Of a DNA stretch of 64,000 nucleotides, positions 54,648 through 63,153 are shown one piece after another. The notes under the pieces are model-generated. The model saw nothing but the letters and a program-made list of their open reading frames with translations. It did no database searches and had not been told where the DNA came from. Origin of the DNA: Corallococcus soli (GTDB lineage Bacteria; Myxococcota; Myxococcia; Myxococcales; Myxococcaceae); NCBI RefSeq assembly GCF_014930455.1, contig NZ_JAAIYO010000008.1:306748-370747 (forward strand), given 5' to 3'. Each line of letters opens with the position of its first letter. Positions within the stretch are counted from its first letter, which is position 1. A program made the position numbers and the translations under genes.

Positions 54648-55739
54648 GTGGTTGGCTCCCTGCTCCCCGTGAGCCCGCCGCAGACCGATCCCCGGATTCC
54701 CGTCGCCGCGAAGAGCCGGCAGTCGCTGGAGCAGTTCATCGGGAGCTGCGAGGCGCTGGGGCGCTACCAGTCGCAGGACGTGCTGGTGGTGCGCAGCTAC
54801 CAGGGGGACCTCCAGCTGTGGGTGAACCCGTCGTATCCGGACTACCGGAAGGCCTGGGTGAGCGCGTTCGGAGCGGCGCCGACGGGGTACGACGTGGACC
54901 ACGTGTACTCGAAGGAGCGCGGCAAGCTGTACGGGTACGGCTACGTGCGGCTGGCGCTGGTGCACCAGAGTCCCAACCGGGGCAGCGGCACGTTCGAGAA
55001 GCTGATGGGCCGGGTGTTCGAGGAGAATGTGCGGCAGGGCCACGCGATGCAGACACCGGAGATCCGTTACGCGGACGCGGTGCAGGAGTTGAAGCTGCAG
55101 CACGTGTGGTTCACGCCGGGGAAGCTGTACGCGGAGAACAAGAAGCCGGGGCAGGCGATTCTTGGGGGCACGCGGTTGGCGGGGGGCCAGAAGCCCGCGA
55201 ACACGCGGCTGCAACCGGAACTGCCGCTGTCCAGTCCGCGCAACGCGGCCGTCACGAAGCCTCTGGTGACACCGAAGGCCGTGAAGCCTCTGGTGCCGCA
55301 GCGTCCGCTCCAGGTGTCGGCGGTGACGATCCACCGGACGGGAGGCGAGTTCCGTGTCGTGACGGCGCCCAGGTCCTACGAGTGGAGCGGGGCGGTGGTG
55401 GAGTGGTTGATGAGCGCGTTGATCAGCGCAGTGAACCACAAGCGGACCCAGGAGGCCCTGGACAAGATCCTGGCCGGAGTGGAGCCGCACATCCCGAAAA
55501 ACGGTGGCGTGCTGATCGCGACCGTGTACGAACAGCCGGGCAACGCGGCCCAGTACGGCTATTCGACGGAGCTGTTCATGTACGCGTACGTCATGGCGTA
55601 CGGAGCGACAGCGCAGGAGGCGTATCAGCGCTACGAGGAGGAAACGTCGCGCCCGGGGTACGCAACGCTGTCACCAGCGGCCCGGAAGCCGTGGACGAAG
55701 GTCGAGCACCACGTTTGGGTTTGTGGCAAGGCGCTATAA
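54648..55739 (+). CDS. Possible HNH-type nuclease/toxin-like protein
   Basis: 363 residues from GTG 54648 (GGGAGGGG just ahead); GTG 54588 or 54669 are alternatives. Around residue 83, GYDVDHVYSKERGKLYGYGYVR followed by LVHQSPNRGSG resembles the DH...N layout of HNH/treble-clef nucleases; this is a weak motif match. The middle is Pro/Lys-rich and linker-like. The C-terminal 130 residues (WSGAVVEWLMSALISAVNHK, GGVLIATVYEQPGN) form another unknown domain. GC content is normal. It stands at the edge of the IS-rich island, directly before a low-GC small gene, a common toxin/immunity order. Function is inference. Confidence 0.55.
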   Translation: MVGSLLPVSPPQTDPRIPVAAKSRQSLEQFIGSCEALGRYQSQDVLVVRSYQGDLQLWVNPSYPDYRKAWVSAFGAAPTGYDVDHVYSKERGKLYGYGYVRLALVHQSPNRGSGTFEKLMGRVFEENVRQGHAMQTPEIRYADAVQELKLQHVWFTPGKLYAENKKPGQAILGGTRLAGGQKPANTRLQPELPLSSPRNAAVTKPLVTPKAVKPLVPQRPLQVSAVTIHRTGGEFRVVTAPRSYEWSGAVVEWLMSALISAVNHKRTQEALDKILAGVEPHIPKNGGVLIATVYEQPGNAAQYGYSTELFMYAYVMAYGATAQEAYQRYEEETSRPGYATLSPAARKPWTKVEHHVWVCGKAL

Positions 55740-55803
55740 GTAGTTAGTGCTGCTGCTCTAAATTGGTTTATTCTGCCGTGTAGGTCGATTCGAGTGCGCC
55801 ACT

Positions 55804-56157
55804 ATGACTCCACTTGCTCAACAGATCTACGATATTTTAAAACAACGAGTCCCGTGTGCTCCTGCGCAGGAGTTGATTACTTATCAGGAACTTGTTTTGA
55901 GTATTTTCACGCTGTACGGGCATAGGCTGAGTGTGCGATCTGTACGCTTGCATTCTGCGCTGGGGGAGATTGTTGATCATTGCCGTGCATTGCGAATTCC
56001 TGCGCTTGCAGCAATTGTTGTTCGTAAGGCGAGCTGGGTTCCGGGGCTTGGATACTATCCTCGCGCTTATCCCCAGATCCCCCCGGACGATTGGGTGCTT
56101 ATGCTGCATGAGTGGAGCAGCGAAGCCCTTCAAGTTCGAAAAACTCAGTATCCATAG
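55804..56157 (+). CDS. Small low-GC protein, unknown (possible partner of the preceding gene)
   Basis: 117 residues, AT-rich compared with the neighbours (codons such as gat att tta aaa). Central segment SALGEIVDHCRALRIPALAAIVVRK and PGLGYYPRAYPQIPPDDW are reminiscent, from memory, of small unnamed proteins found in mobile and defence contexts, but I cannot name a family. No signal or membrane segment. It follows the possible nuclease by 64 bases and ends some 18 bases before an IS66 remnant, so its 3' end may have been altered by the insertion. An immunity role is speculative. Confidence 0.5.
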   Translation: MTPLAQQIYDILKQRVPCAPAQELITYQELVLSIFTLYGHRLSVRSVRLHSALGEIVDHCRALRIPALAAIVVRKASWVPGLGYYPRAYPQIPPDDWVLMLHEWSSEALQVRKTQYP

Positions 56158-56174
56158 TCATTGACGGGCGGTTA

Positions 56175-56448
56175 CGAGACACGCCTGCCTTTGGACAACA
56201 GCCGCAGCGAGGGCGCGTTAAGAAAAGCGGCCCTGGGCCGGAAGAACTTCCTCCTCGTCGGCCACGAAGCCGCAGGCGAAAGCCTTGCCGACCTCTACGC
56301 CCTCGTCGCCACCTGCGAGGCCAACGGCGTCAATCCCGAGGGCTACCTCGCCGACGTGCTCCTGCGCGTCCAGACGCACCCGAACGCGCGCATCGGCGAA
56401 CTGCTACCGCACGAGTGGAAGCGTCTGCGCGCAGCCTACGCGTCCTGA
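56175..56448 (+). pseudogene. 3' remnant of an IS66-type transposase (tnpC)
   Basis: The last 90 codons of an IS66 TnpC: LPLDNSRSEGALRKAALGRKN and FLLVGHEAAGESLADLYALVA to a tga stop at 56446-56448. It aligns with residues near the C-terminus of the tnpC at 59269-60640 and with the copy at 63154. The catalytic Asp residues are missing, since only the last Glu region (NSRSEGALR) remains. It begins abruptly after a TAG and has no start. Confidence 0.85.
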
Positions 56449-56536
56449 AGCCTCCGGCTCCATCCATCGCGGCGCGTCACCGCACGCCTCCCGCCTGCCT
56501 TCTAGCGATCCGACACGTCGTTGGCCGGACGGCTAC
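56175..56536 (+). mobile_element. IS66-type right-end remnant
   Basis: tnpC tail plus the downstream non-coding end, closing with a 25-base terminal repeat (56512-56536) that reads, on the minus strand, GTAGCCGTCCGGCCAACGAC followed by GTGTC. This matches the left end of the copy at 58469 with two differences. The left part of the element is gone. Confidence 0.75.
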
Positions 56537-56748
56537 CTGGGCGTGATGGACATCTCCTGTGAACGCGTCATTGACCGTATGTCATGAGTGACACCGCTTC
56601 GGAAGTAGGGCGCGGGTCACTGCGAGCGACTGGTCGGGTCGCTCTCACCTCATTGGTGTCACCGCCTACTGCCTAGCTCAAGGCTTGCCTGGAGACGGTT
56701 GCTTGCGGCACTCTCCGTGAATCTAATGTCCACTGACGGGGGCTGCGC
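56537..56748. other. Intergenic region upstream of the low-GC cassette
   Basis: 212 bases (part of a 300-base stretch without a gene from 56449) with no ORF of note. GTGACACC near 56588 and GGTGTCAC near 56657 form an 8-base inverted repeat about 65 bases apart, perhaps the ends of a small decayed element. The sequence changes from GC-rich to AT-richer toward the cassette. Confidence 0.35.
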
Positions 56749-57423
56749 ATGCAGGGAGCAGAGGTGTATGATATTCTTACTCGAAATCGAGTCACGCATC
56801 TGCATCATGCGAATACGGTCACGACGAGTTGCACGTTTCTTAGCGCGGGTGGTCTCGTTTCACGCGGGTCCGTAGAAAAGAATAAGCTTCTTCAAACCCC
56901 TCAATATTCAGATAGCCTCGACAAATTCCATCGGATTTGGGACGACATCTTCACTGATTCGGTCGACATCCACGCGAGGGCCAGCAATCGGAATCAGTAT
57001 GGGCCAGTTCTGTTCTCGCAGAATATCTCCGTCCTCTTGTCGCTTCCTGTTGGGACCGAAGTAAATGTTACACGGAAGAATCCAACTAAATGGATTAATG
57101 GGGAGGCTGACGGCGATCGTTACTTCTTGACGCCGTGGGATCTATCGTTGGGGTTCTCCCTGGGGACGTTTGATCAAATGATCGTCCTTCGTACCCCAAA
57201 TGGGTTCCTCCCTTTTGAGGAAAAGCATGTAGGTATTGTTCTTGATGACCCACGAGGTAAACTGCGAGACGGAAGTGACGCGTATACATCGGCAGAGGCA
57301 AAACTGCGGAGTGCGGCTAAGGTGCTTGGCATTAATGTGAGTATTCGCCCCCGCGTGTGCAAAACAACGTGCAAGTGTGTTGCAAAGTATGCTTCTGTCA
57401 ATCCTCTTGACGGGTGGTTCTGA
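56749..57423 (+). CDS. Unknown protein, first gene of a low-GC two-gene cassette
   Basis: 224 residues, distinctly AT-richer than the host background. The opening RVTHLHHANTVTTSCTFLS followed by AGGLVSRG faintly resembles the start of DarT/DUF4433-type ADP-ribosyltransferases (TH-x-x-N...GGLxSR), but I cannot confirm the NAD-binding residues. Further conserved-looking phrases: TPQYSDSLDKFHRIWDDIF, SVDIHARASNRNQYGPVLFS, KKNPTKW-like RKNPTKW, PFEEKHVGIVLDD. It ends with a Cys cluster (VCKTTCKC). No signal or membrane segment. It precedes its partner by six bases. Function unknown; mobile or defence role inferred from context. Confidence 0.55.
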   Translation: MQGAEVYDILTRNRVTHLHHANTVTTSCTFLSAGGLVSRGSVEKNKLLQTPQYSDSLDKFHRIWDDIFTDSVDIHARASNRNQYGPVLFSQNISVLLSLPVGTEVNVTRKNPTKWINGEADGDRYFLTPWDLSLGFSLGTFDQMIVLRTPNGFLPFEEKHVGIVLDDPRGKLRDGSDAYTSAEAKLRSAAKVLGINVSIRPRVCKTTCKCVAKYASVNPLDGWF

Positions 57424-57429
57424 ATTGCC

Positions 57430-58371
57430 ATGTTTTTGAAGCAGCGAAAGGAAACGACTGACCCGCGTGTTCGCTCGCTTCTTCAGAAAGCGGCGCGTAG
57501 GGGTTTCTGTGAGATCACGGAGATGGCGGTCCATCGCCTTGATTCTTCAGGGGAGAGAACATGGCTTCGCTCGCGCGCCGTGGTGATTACTTTTGAGGAA
57601 TGTTGGCCGCTGGCGGCATCTCTGTCTCTGAGTAAGGATAGTAATAGCAAGCTGCGTTCCCTTGTCGACGTCTGTCAATCTGCGAAGCAGAAGGATGCGG
57701 CGGGTCTTGGTGCTTTGGCCTTTGCGTATCACGAGGGCGATCGGTCAATGGTAGATGTCGTCCCTGATAGGAGGGCACTACGAATAGTGGCTGCTGCTCT
57801 GCAGCGCCCTGAGGCGTTCTTTGGGTGGGCAAGCCTAGCGTGTCAAAGTGAGCGCCAGCGTTCTGTTGTGGCGGCTGCTCAACGGTATTTGGCAGCAGCC
57901 ACCTGGGCATGGGATAAGGCTTGCATTTTGGCTGGTGCGTTTCTCGCTGTGACTGGGGACGTGCCAGAACCTACTCCGGGGGGACAACTTACGAGCGATT
58001 TCCCATTTTGGGTGGCTCTTGACAAACATACGCCTCAGGGAAAGCCAGTTTTGAGTGAGGTTGCAGCTGAGCTTAAGGTGTCGTATCGACAAATTATATG
58101 GGCTGGCTTCTATTTTGAGAGTGCAGTTGTTAATAAGCTCTGCCTGTCGCTTTGGTGGGATGCGGAAAGGCTATGGCGCCTTCGCCGTGCAGGGCTGTCG
58201 GTTGAGGCAGGAGCCGTGCTCTGGGGGCGAGCTAGGCCGCTAGTGATGAAGCGCCTACTGAATGAAGCGTCGAGCCTTAGAGAGACAGTCATGAGCGGCT
58301 TTTCCATTCAGCATGATTTGCTGAGAGACGGCAGGCTTGAAGCAGACAGACGTTCTGTAAAGAAGGAGTAG
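57430..58371 (+). CDS. Unknown protein, second gene of a low-GC two-gene cassette
   Basis: 313 residues from ATG 57430, six bases after the first gene, so the two surely form one operon. Low GC. Visible features: a charged N-terminus, an Ala-rich central helix (SVVAAAQRYLAAATWAWDKA), the phrase FWVALDKHTPQGKPVLSEV and YRQIIWAGFYFESAVVNKLC. No family is recognised and no catalytic motif stands out. It is followed by the left end of an IS66 element 98 bases on. The pair could be toxin/antitoxin, defence or phage-derived; the sequence alone does not decide. Confidence 0.5.
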   Translation: MFLKQRKETTDPRVRSLLQKAARRGFCEITEMAVHRLDSSGERTWLRSRAVVITFEECWPLAASLSLSKDSNSKLRSLVDVCQSAKQKDAAGLGALAFAYHEGDRSMVDVVPDRRALRIVAAALQRPEAFFGWASLACQSERQRSVVAAAQRYLAAATWAWDKACILAGAFLAVTGDVPEPTPGGQLTSDFPFWVALDKHTPQGKPVLSEVAAELKVSYRQIIWAGFYFESAVVNKLCLSLWWDAERLWRLRRAGLSVEAGAVLWGRARPLVMKRLLNEASSLRETVMSGFSIQHDLLRDGRLEADRRSVKKE

Positions 58372-58468
58372 AGTTTGTCTGAGGCGATGAGATTTTTGGG
58401 GCCGCCAGGGTAGAGCCGGTCTCGAAATTGAGCGAGCAGGTATGAGAGCGAAGGCCGGGCCGCTGATC

Positions 58469-58493
58469 GTAACCGTCCGGCCAACGACGTGCC
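58469..58493 (+). repeat. IS66 terminal inverted repeat (left)
   Basis: GTAACCGTCCGGCCAACGAC followed by GTGCC. It differs by one base from the repeat at 63078-63102 and by two from the complement of 56512-56536. Confidence 0.85.
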
Positions 58494-58538
58494 GTGAGGG
58501 ATTGCCGGGGGCGCTGGGCGCAACGGACGCTGGTGGGC

Positions 58539-58852
58539 ATGCCGAAACAGGTGGAGAAGCCGGAGTGGGCCCGCGTCGCGGAAGCGTTCGAGGCCAGTGG
58601 GCAGACGCAGCGGGAGTTCGCGTTGGCGCGGGGCGTGAGGCTGAGCACGTTGCAGTCGTGGGTGTACCGCAGGCGGCGAGCTGAGCCGGCGGGAGCCGGC
58701 CGGTGCGACTGTTGCCGGTGCAGGTGGCGACGGCGCCCGCGGCGGCCGGGTCCGTGCTGGAAGTGGTGGCGGCAAGCGGAGCGCGGGTGCGATTCGCCGT
58801 CGGGACGGACGTGGCCTACGTCGCGCGTCTCGTCGCAGCGCTGGGACGGTGA
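58539..58852 (+). pseudogene. IS66 tnpA, frameshifted
   Basis: From ATG 58539 the frame encodes the small TnpA N-terminus (WARVAEAFEASGQTQREFA, RGVRLSTLQSWVYRRRR), a helix-turn-helix accessory protein. The expected C-terminus (VRLLPVQVATAPAAAGSVLE, ARVRFAVGTDVAYVARLVAA) is in the -1 frame from about 58703 to TGA 58850-58852. A one-base deletion near 58695-58703 is the simplest cause. In the original frame the reading continues without stop into tnpB, creating a fused ORF to 59222. Confidence 0.8.
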
Positions 58853-58856
58853 GGCG

Positions 58857-59222
58857 GTGTTCACGCTTCCTGCGTCGGTGCGCGTGGTGCTGGCCATGGA
58901 GCCGGTGGACATGCGCAAGTCCATCGATGGGCTGATGGCCTTGGTGCGCACCGCGTGGGGCGAGGACGTCTATTCGGGGCACCTCTTCGCCTTCGTCTCC
59001 AGGCGGGGCGACCGCATCAAGGTGCTGATGTGGAGCCGGGGCGGCTTCGTGCTGCTGTACAAGCGGCTGGAGACGGGAAGATTCCGCCTGCCGCGCGTGG
59101 ACGCGGAGGCGAAGGCGGTGACGCTGGACGCCACGCAGCTGGCGATGCTGCTGGACGGCATCGACGTGGCCCAGGTGAAGCGCCAGCCTGCCTGGGCGCC
59201 CCCAGGGCGTCCAGGGAGCTGA
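58857..59222 (+). CDS. IS66 accessory protein TnpB
   Basis: 121 residues from GTG 58857, five bases after the tnpA stop. LPASVRVVLAMEPVDMRKSI and SGHLFAFVSRRGDRIKVLMW are the IS66 Orf2 (TnpB) signatures, with LLYKRLETGRFRLP toward the end. Length is normal for the family (about 115). TnpB is needed for IS66 transposition in an unknown way and is unrelated to the IS200/IS605 TnpB nuclease. This copy looks intact. Confidence 0.88.
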   Translation: MFTLPASVRVVLAMEPVDMRKSIDGLMALVRTAWGEDVYSGHLFAFVSRRGDRIKVLMWSRGGFVLLYKRLETGRFRLPRVDAEAKAVTLDATQLAMLLDGIDVAQVKRQPAWAPPGRPGS

Positions 59223-59268
59223 GCACGTCACCTCGCGAATGCCCTACCCGGCACGTTGTTGAGCGCAG

Positions 59269-60640
59269 GTGCCCAGAGTCCTCCCCTTCGACCATTTCTG
59301 CCCCTGGCGTGAGGAGGCCGAGGAGCTTCGCGAGCGGATGACGTCGCTGGAGTCGAAGATGGCCGCGCTGGAGCGGCGCGTCTTCGGCAAGAAGACGGAG
59401 AAGCTTCCGCCTGTCGCCCAGCAGCTGAGAGGTGAGGCGCGAGGCCCCGAGCAAGAGGCGGCGAGGGCCGAGGCCGCCTGGCGAAGCGGCGGGAGCGCGC
59501 GGTCCGAAAGGCCCAGGAGGCCCCGACGCGCGAGGTGCGGCACGCGGTGCCGCCCGAGGCACGTCACTGCCCCGCGTGCGGCAGCAAGGACTTGAAGCCG
59601 CTGGGAAAGGGCCGCACCTCGGTGGTGTACGAGTACGTGCCGGCCTTCTTCGAGCGCCAGGTGCACGTGCAGGAAGTCCTCGCGTGCACCTGCGGCCAGG
59701 GCGTGGTGACGGCGCCCGCGCCCGCGAGGGTGGTGGACCGGGGCGAGTACGGCCCGGGCTTCCTGGCGCACGTGGTGACGTCCAAGTGCGCCGACGCCAT
59801 GCCCCTGCACCGGCTCGCCCAGCGCGTGGAGCGGGGCGGTGTGCCCATGAGCCGCAGCACGCTGACGGACCTCTTCCATCAGTCCGCGCAGGTGCTCCTG
59901 CCGCTCTCCTCGCACCTCTTGCAAGTCATTGCCGCCGCCGAGGTGGTGTGGGCCGACGAGACGCCCGTGCGCGTGCTCGACGTGAAGAAGACGAAGCAAG
60001 GCTACCTCTGGACCTTTCTCACCCAGACGCAGCAGGGCGAGTGGCTCATCGGCTACCGCTTCAGCCTGGGGCGCGCCAGCACGACGCCGAGGGACGTGCT
60101 GGGTGGCACGCGGGGCGCCCTCGTGGTGGATGCGTACACGGGCTACAACGCGGTGACGCTGCCCGCAGGCCGCGTCCGCGTCGGCTGTTGGGCGCATGTG
60201 CGCCGCCGCTTCTTCGAGGCGCTGCCCACCGCGCCCGAGGCTCGCGTGGCGCTGGACTTCATCCTCGCCCTCTACCGCGTGGAGGCGCAGGCCCGTGACG
60301 CGGGCCTCGTGCGCACCGAAGCCCACCGCGAGCTGCGCCAGCAGAAGAGTACTCCCGTCCTCGCCGCGCTGCGCGCCTGGCTGGAGGAACAGACGCCGCT
60401 CCACCCTCCGAAGGGGCCGCTGGGCCAGGCCCTCTCCTACGCCCGAAAACAGTGGGACGCGCTCACCCGTTTCGTCTCCGACGCGCGCCTGCCTTTGGAC
60501 AACAACCGCAGCGAGGCGGCGTTGCGAAAGGCCGCACTGGGCAGGAAGAACTTCCTCTTCGTCGGCCACGAGGCCGCGGGGGAGAACCTCGCCGGACTCT
60601 ACGCGCTGGTCGCCACCTGCGAGGCCAACGGCGTCAATCC
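59269..60640 (+). pseudogene. IS66 transposase tnpC, frameshifted and 3'-truncated
   Basis: GTG 59269 opens with the coiled-coil region (WREEAEELRERMTSLESKMA, RRVFGKKTEKLPP). Around 59478 the homologous sequence moves to the -1 frame (LAKRRERAVRKAQEAPTREV) and continues with the zinc motif CPACGS...CTCG, and DDE catalytic parts WADETPVRVLD, VVDAYTGYN and NNRSEAALR. It is interrupted after CEANGVNP at base 60640 by the IS21-type element. The single-base deletion and the insertion both inactivate it. Confidence 0.85.
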
Positions 60641-60670
60641 TGTCAACGGCCGGGGTCATGGACCGCAAGA

Positions 60671-60762
60671 GGGTCGGCCAAGCGGATCGGGGTGGCGAGT
60701 TCGTCAGGCAGGCGCTGTTCGAGTTCGCAGCGATGGCGAGGTGGGGTCGGCCAAGCGGATCG
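60671..60762. repeat. IS21 terminal direct repeats
   Basis: GGGTCGGCCAAGCGGATCG occurs at 60671-60689 and again at 60744-60762, just inside the element end. Such repeated subterminal sites are typical binding sites of the IS21 transposase IstA. Confidence 0.75.
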
Positions 60763-60772
60763 CTTTCGGTGA

Positions 60773-61540
60773 CTACCGGGCCTCCTGGGAGGAGGACTTC
60801 CGGCGCCGGGTCGGAGGAGGGTTTCGGAAGCTGTCGCCTTCGATGACGAGGACGTGGGAGTGGTGGAGGAGCCGGTCCATGGCGGCGCTGGCCATCAACG
60901 GGTCGCCGAAGAGGGGCGGCCACTCCTCGATGGCGCGGTTGGAGGTGATGACGGTGCTCTTGCGCTCGTAGCGTTGGCGGACGACTTCGTAGAGGTCCGC
61001 GGGCTCATCCTGGGTGAGGCCGCGCAGGCCGAGGTCATCGATGATGAGCAAGTCAGGCGAGGTGAATCGCACCAGGCGCTTCTCGTAGCTGCCGTCGCCT
61101 CGGGCGGCGCGCAGCTGCTGGAGAAGCTCGTGGGCACCCAGGTAGAGGGCGCTGTAGCCAGCGCGGCAGGCGCGGTGTCCGAGGGCCTGGGCCAGGTGGG
61201 ACTTGCCGACGCCGGTAGGGCCGACGATTAGGACGTTGTCGTGGCGCTCCAGGAAGCCGCACGTGCCCAGCTCCAGCACCTTGGCCTTGGGGACGCTGGG
61301 GTTGAAGTGGAAGTCGAAGTCCTCGAGCGTCCTGGCGTGCTCGAAGGAGGCGCGGCGCACGCGCTGGGACAGTTGCTTGGAGTCGCGCCGCTCCGCCTCG
61401 TCGCCCAGCAGCCGGTAGAGGAATTCGGAATGGGAGAGGTTGTCGTCCACCGCCTGCTGGGTGCGCAGTTGAAGCGACTGGAGGACACCGGACAGGCGCA
61501 GCTTTTTGAGCAGGGGGACGAGCGCGTCAGTGGGACTCAA
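60773..61540 (-). CDS. istB: IS21 helper ATPase IstB
   Basis: 255 residues from TTG 61540, chosen because AGGAG lies six bases upstream and conserved sequence starts there. Walker A GPTGVGKSHLAQAL, Walker B LLIIDDLGL and sensor ITSNRAIEEW are present, along with the N-terminal helical domain. IstB is the AAA+ protein that selects targets and stimulates the IstA transposase. It overlaps the 3' end of istA by 14 bases, as usual for coupled istA/istB. It appears intact. Confidence 0.9.
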   Translation of the reverse strand: MSPTDALVPLLKKLRLSGVLQSLQLRTQQAVDDNLSHSEFLYRLLGDEAERRDSKQLSQRVRRASFEHARTLEDFDFHFNPSVPKAKVLELGTCGFLERHDNVLIVGPTGVGKSHLAQALGHRACRAGYSALYLGAHELLQQLRAARGDGSYEKRLVRFTSPDLLIIDDLGLRGLTQDEPADLYEVVRQRYERKSTVITSNRAIEEWPPLFGDPLMASAAMDRLLHHSHVLVIEGDSFRNPPPTRRRKSSSQEAR

Positions 61541-63077
61541 TTTCGGACTCCTGGGGCACGGCGGAGGGGTGCAGCAGCTCGGCCACGCTGCGTGCGAAGC
61601 GCGGCTGAGGAAGCGAGGGCGACGCCGGGGCGGCGAGCGCCAGGGGCAGCGGCTGCAAGTCCAGTCCCTGGCGCAGCAGATTCTTGATGGCCCGGTAGGT
61701 ATATGCGCCGTAGTAGTGGGCCCTGCGGGCCGCGGCCTGGGCGCGCTCGGGCGGGAAGCCTTCCAGGTGGGTGACGATGGCCTGCACGGCACGCAGCTGG
61801 GAGAGCACGTCGTCTGAGTCGAAGACGGCGCGCACGTAGGTGAGGACGTCCTCGCCCAGCCTCGCGGCCCGCCCTTCCCAGTAGCCGCGGCTGCGGTGGC
61901 GCAAGTCCGCGCGGTGCTGGGGCAGGTGCGCCTCGTGGGTGCTGTAGAGGCCACCGCCGCGCCGGGCGTGCGTGGCCACGCGCACGTCGTGCGCGTAGGC
62001 CTCCAGGCTGGTGTCGGTGACGCGCAGCCAGACTTCGCTGCCGACGAGGCGCCAGGGCACGGAGTAGAAGCGCCGCTCGAAGAGGACGTGGCTGTCCTGG
62101 TGGACGCGCACGGCCTTCCAGAGGACGGGCGTGAAGCGCCTGGCGGGCAGGGGTCGCAGGGCGGGCAGCTCCTCCTCGCCGAAGACGTCCACCGGGCGCC
62201 GGCCCGTCGTCCCGTGCCGTCGCACGTTGGCCACCTCCGCCAGCCACTTCTTCAAATCCGCGCGCACGACGTCGACGTCCTGCCCCTCGCGCCCCTTGAA
62301 GAAGTTGGACTGGAAGTACTTGACGCCCGCTTCCACCTTGCCCTTCTTCTGGGGCGCGTACGGCGGCGTCGGGTCCACCTTGAAGCCATAATGCCGGGCC
62401 ACCTCCCGGTAGCCGCGGTTGAGGGCGGACGGCTCGTCCGGGGTAAAGGCCGCGCGCAGCACGGCGGCCTTCAAGTTGTCCGGCACCACCGTCTGCACCA
62501 CGCCGCCCAGTGCCTCGAAGGCCTCCACGTGCAGCCGCAGCCACGTCGGCAGCGACTGCTCGAAGACGACGTCCGCCACCAGGTAGCGGCTGTGCGCCAG
62601 CACCAGGACGAAAACCCAGGCCTTCCTCAGCACCTTCTGCCGGGGGCACAGCAGCCTCCCCACGTAGCCGAAGTCCACCTGCGCCACCTCGCCCGCTGCG
62701 GTGACGACGGGGATGGCGACGTCCTCCGCCCGCACGCCCCGCGCCTTGCGCAGCTGCCGCACCATCCGCTTCACCGCCGAATCGCTGGCGCTGAAGCCCT
62801 CCACCTCCAGCCGCAGCCTGTCGTGAATCGCGCGGGCGCCCAGTCCCTGAGCAAGCCACGCCTCCACGCGCGGCTGCCACTCCACCAGCGATGACGTCTG
62901 CTGCGCGGGCACCCTCAGTGGCCGGTGCTCCAGCACCGACGCCTTGAGCGCCTCCAGCTCAGGCACCTCCTCCGGGCGCCCCTCCAGCATTCCCGCCGCC
63001 GTGAGCTCCGCGCGGTACGCCCGCTCCGTATTCGGGCCCATCCTCAACAGCCGGGCCACTTCGCGCGCACCCGTCCC
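61527..63077 (-). pseudogene. istA: IS21 transposase IstA, 5'-truncated
   Basis: 517 codons of IstA sequence, from GTGAREVARLLRMG (helix-turn-helix) at the junction to the stop at 61527. The DDE core is visible: VDFGYVGRLL (first Asp), VVPDNLKAAV (second Asp) and KKGKVEAGVKY (Glu). Roughly 15-25 N-terminal residues and the promoter side are missing because an IS66 terminal repeat abuts at 63078. ATG 63041 could restart translation within the DNA-binding domain, giving 505 residues of doubtful activity. Confidence 0.8.
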
Positions 63078-63102
63078 GTAACCGTCCGGCGAACGACGTG
63101 CC
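63078..63102 (+). repeat. IS66 terminal inverted repeat at the IS21 junction
   Basis: GTAACCGTCCGGCGAACGAC followed by GTGCC, directly abutting istA sequence on its left. It marks where the second IS66 copy was inserted. Confidence 0.8.
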
Positions 63103-63153
63103 GGATCGCTTGAAGGCGGACGGGAGGCGCGCGGTGTCGAGCGGTGCGACGGA

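Larger units (their letters stand above)
58469..60640 (+). mobile_element. IS66-type element, right end cut by an IS21-type insertion
   Basis: Begins with the terminal repeat at 58469-58493 (GTAA ends are typical for IS66) and carries tnpA, tnpB and tnpC in the usual order. It stops within tnpC at base 60640, where TGTCAACGGCC of the IS21-type element starts. Two single-base frameshifts (in tnpA and tnpC) show that it is not functional as read, unless they are sequencing errors. Confidence 0.85.
60641..63077 (-). mobile_element. IS21-type element (istAB), 5' end lost
   Basis: One terminus starts at 60641 with TGT (the usual IS21 end) inside the IS66 tnpC. Genes istA and istB run on the minus strand and overlap. 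The other terminus, upstream of istA, is absent: the sequence switches at 63077/63078 to the terminal repeat of another IS66 copy. So it was hit after its own insertion. Confidence 0.82.

Noticed and set aside
56749..58371. DarTG toxin-antitoxin system
   Set aside because: The second protein has no macro domain and the resemblance of the first to DarT is limited to its opening residues. The macro-domain protein at 820-1488 is too far away to be a partner.
58857..59222. IS200/IS605-type TnpB RNA-guided nuclease
   Set aside because: The name is shared but the sequence is the short IS66 Orf2 protein; no RuvC motif or zinc finger and no omega-RNA-like right end.
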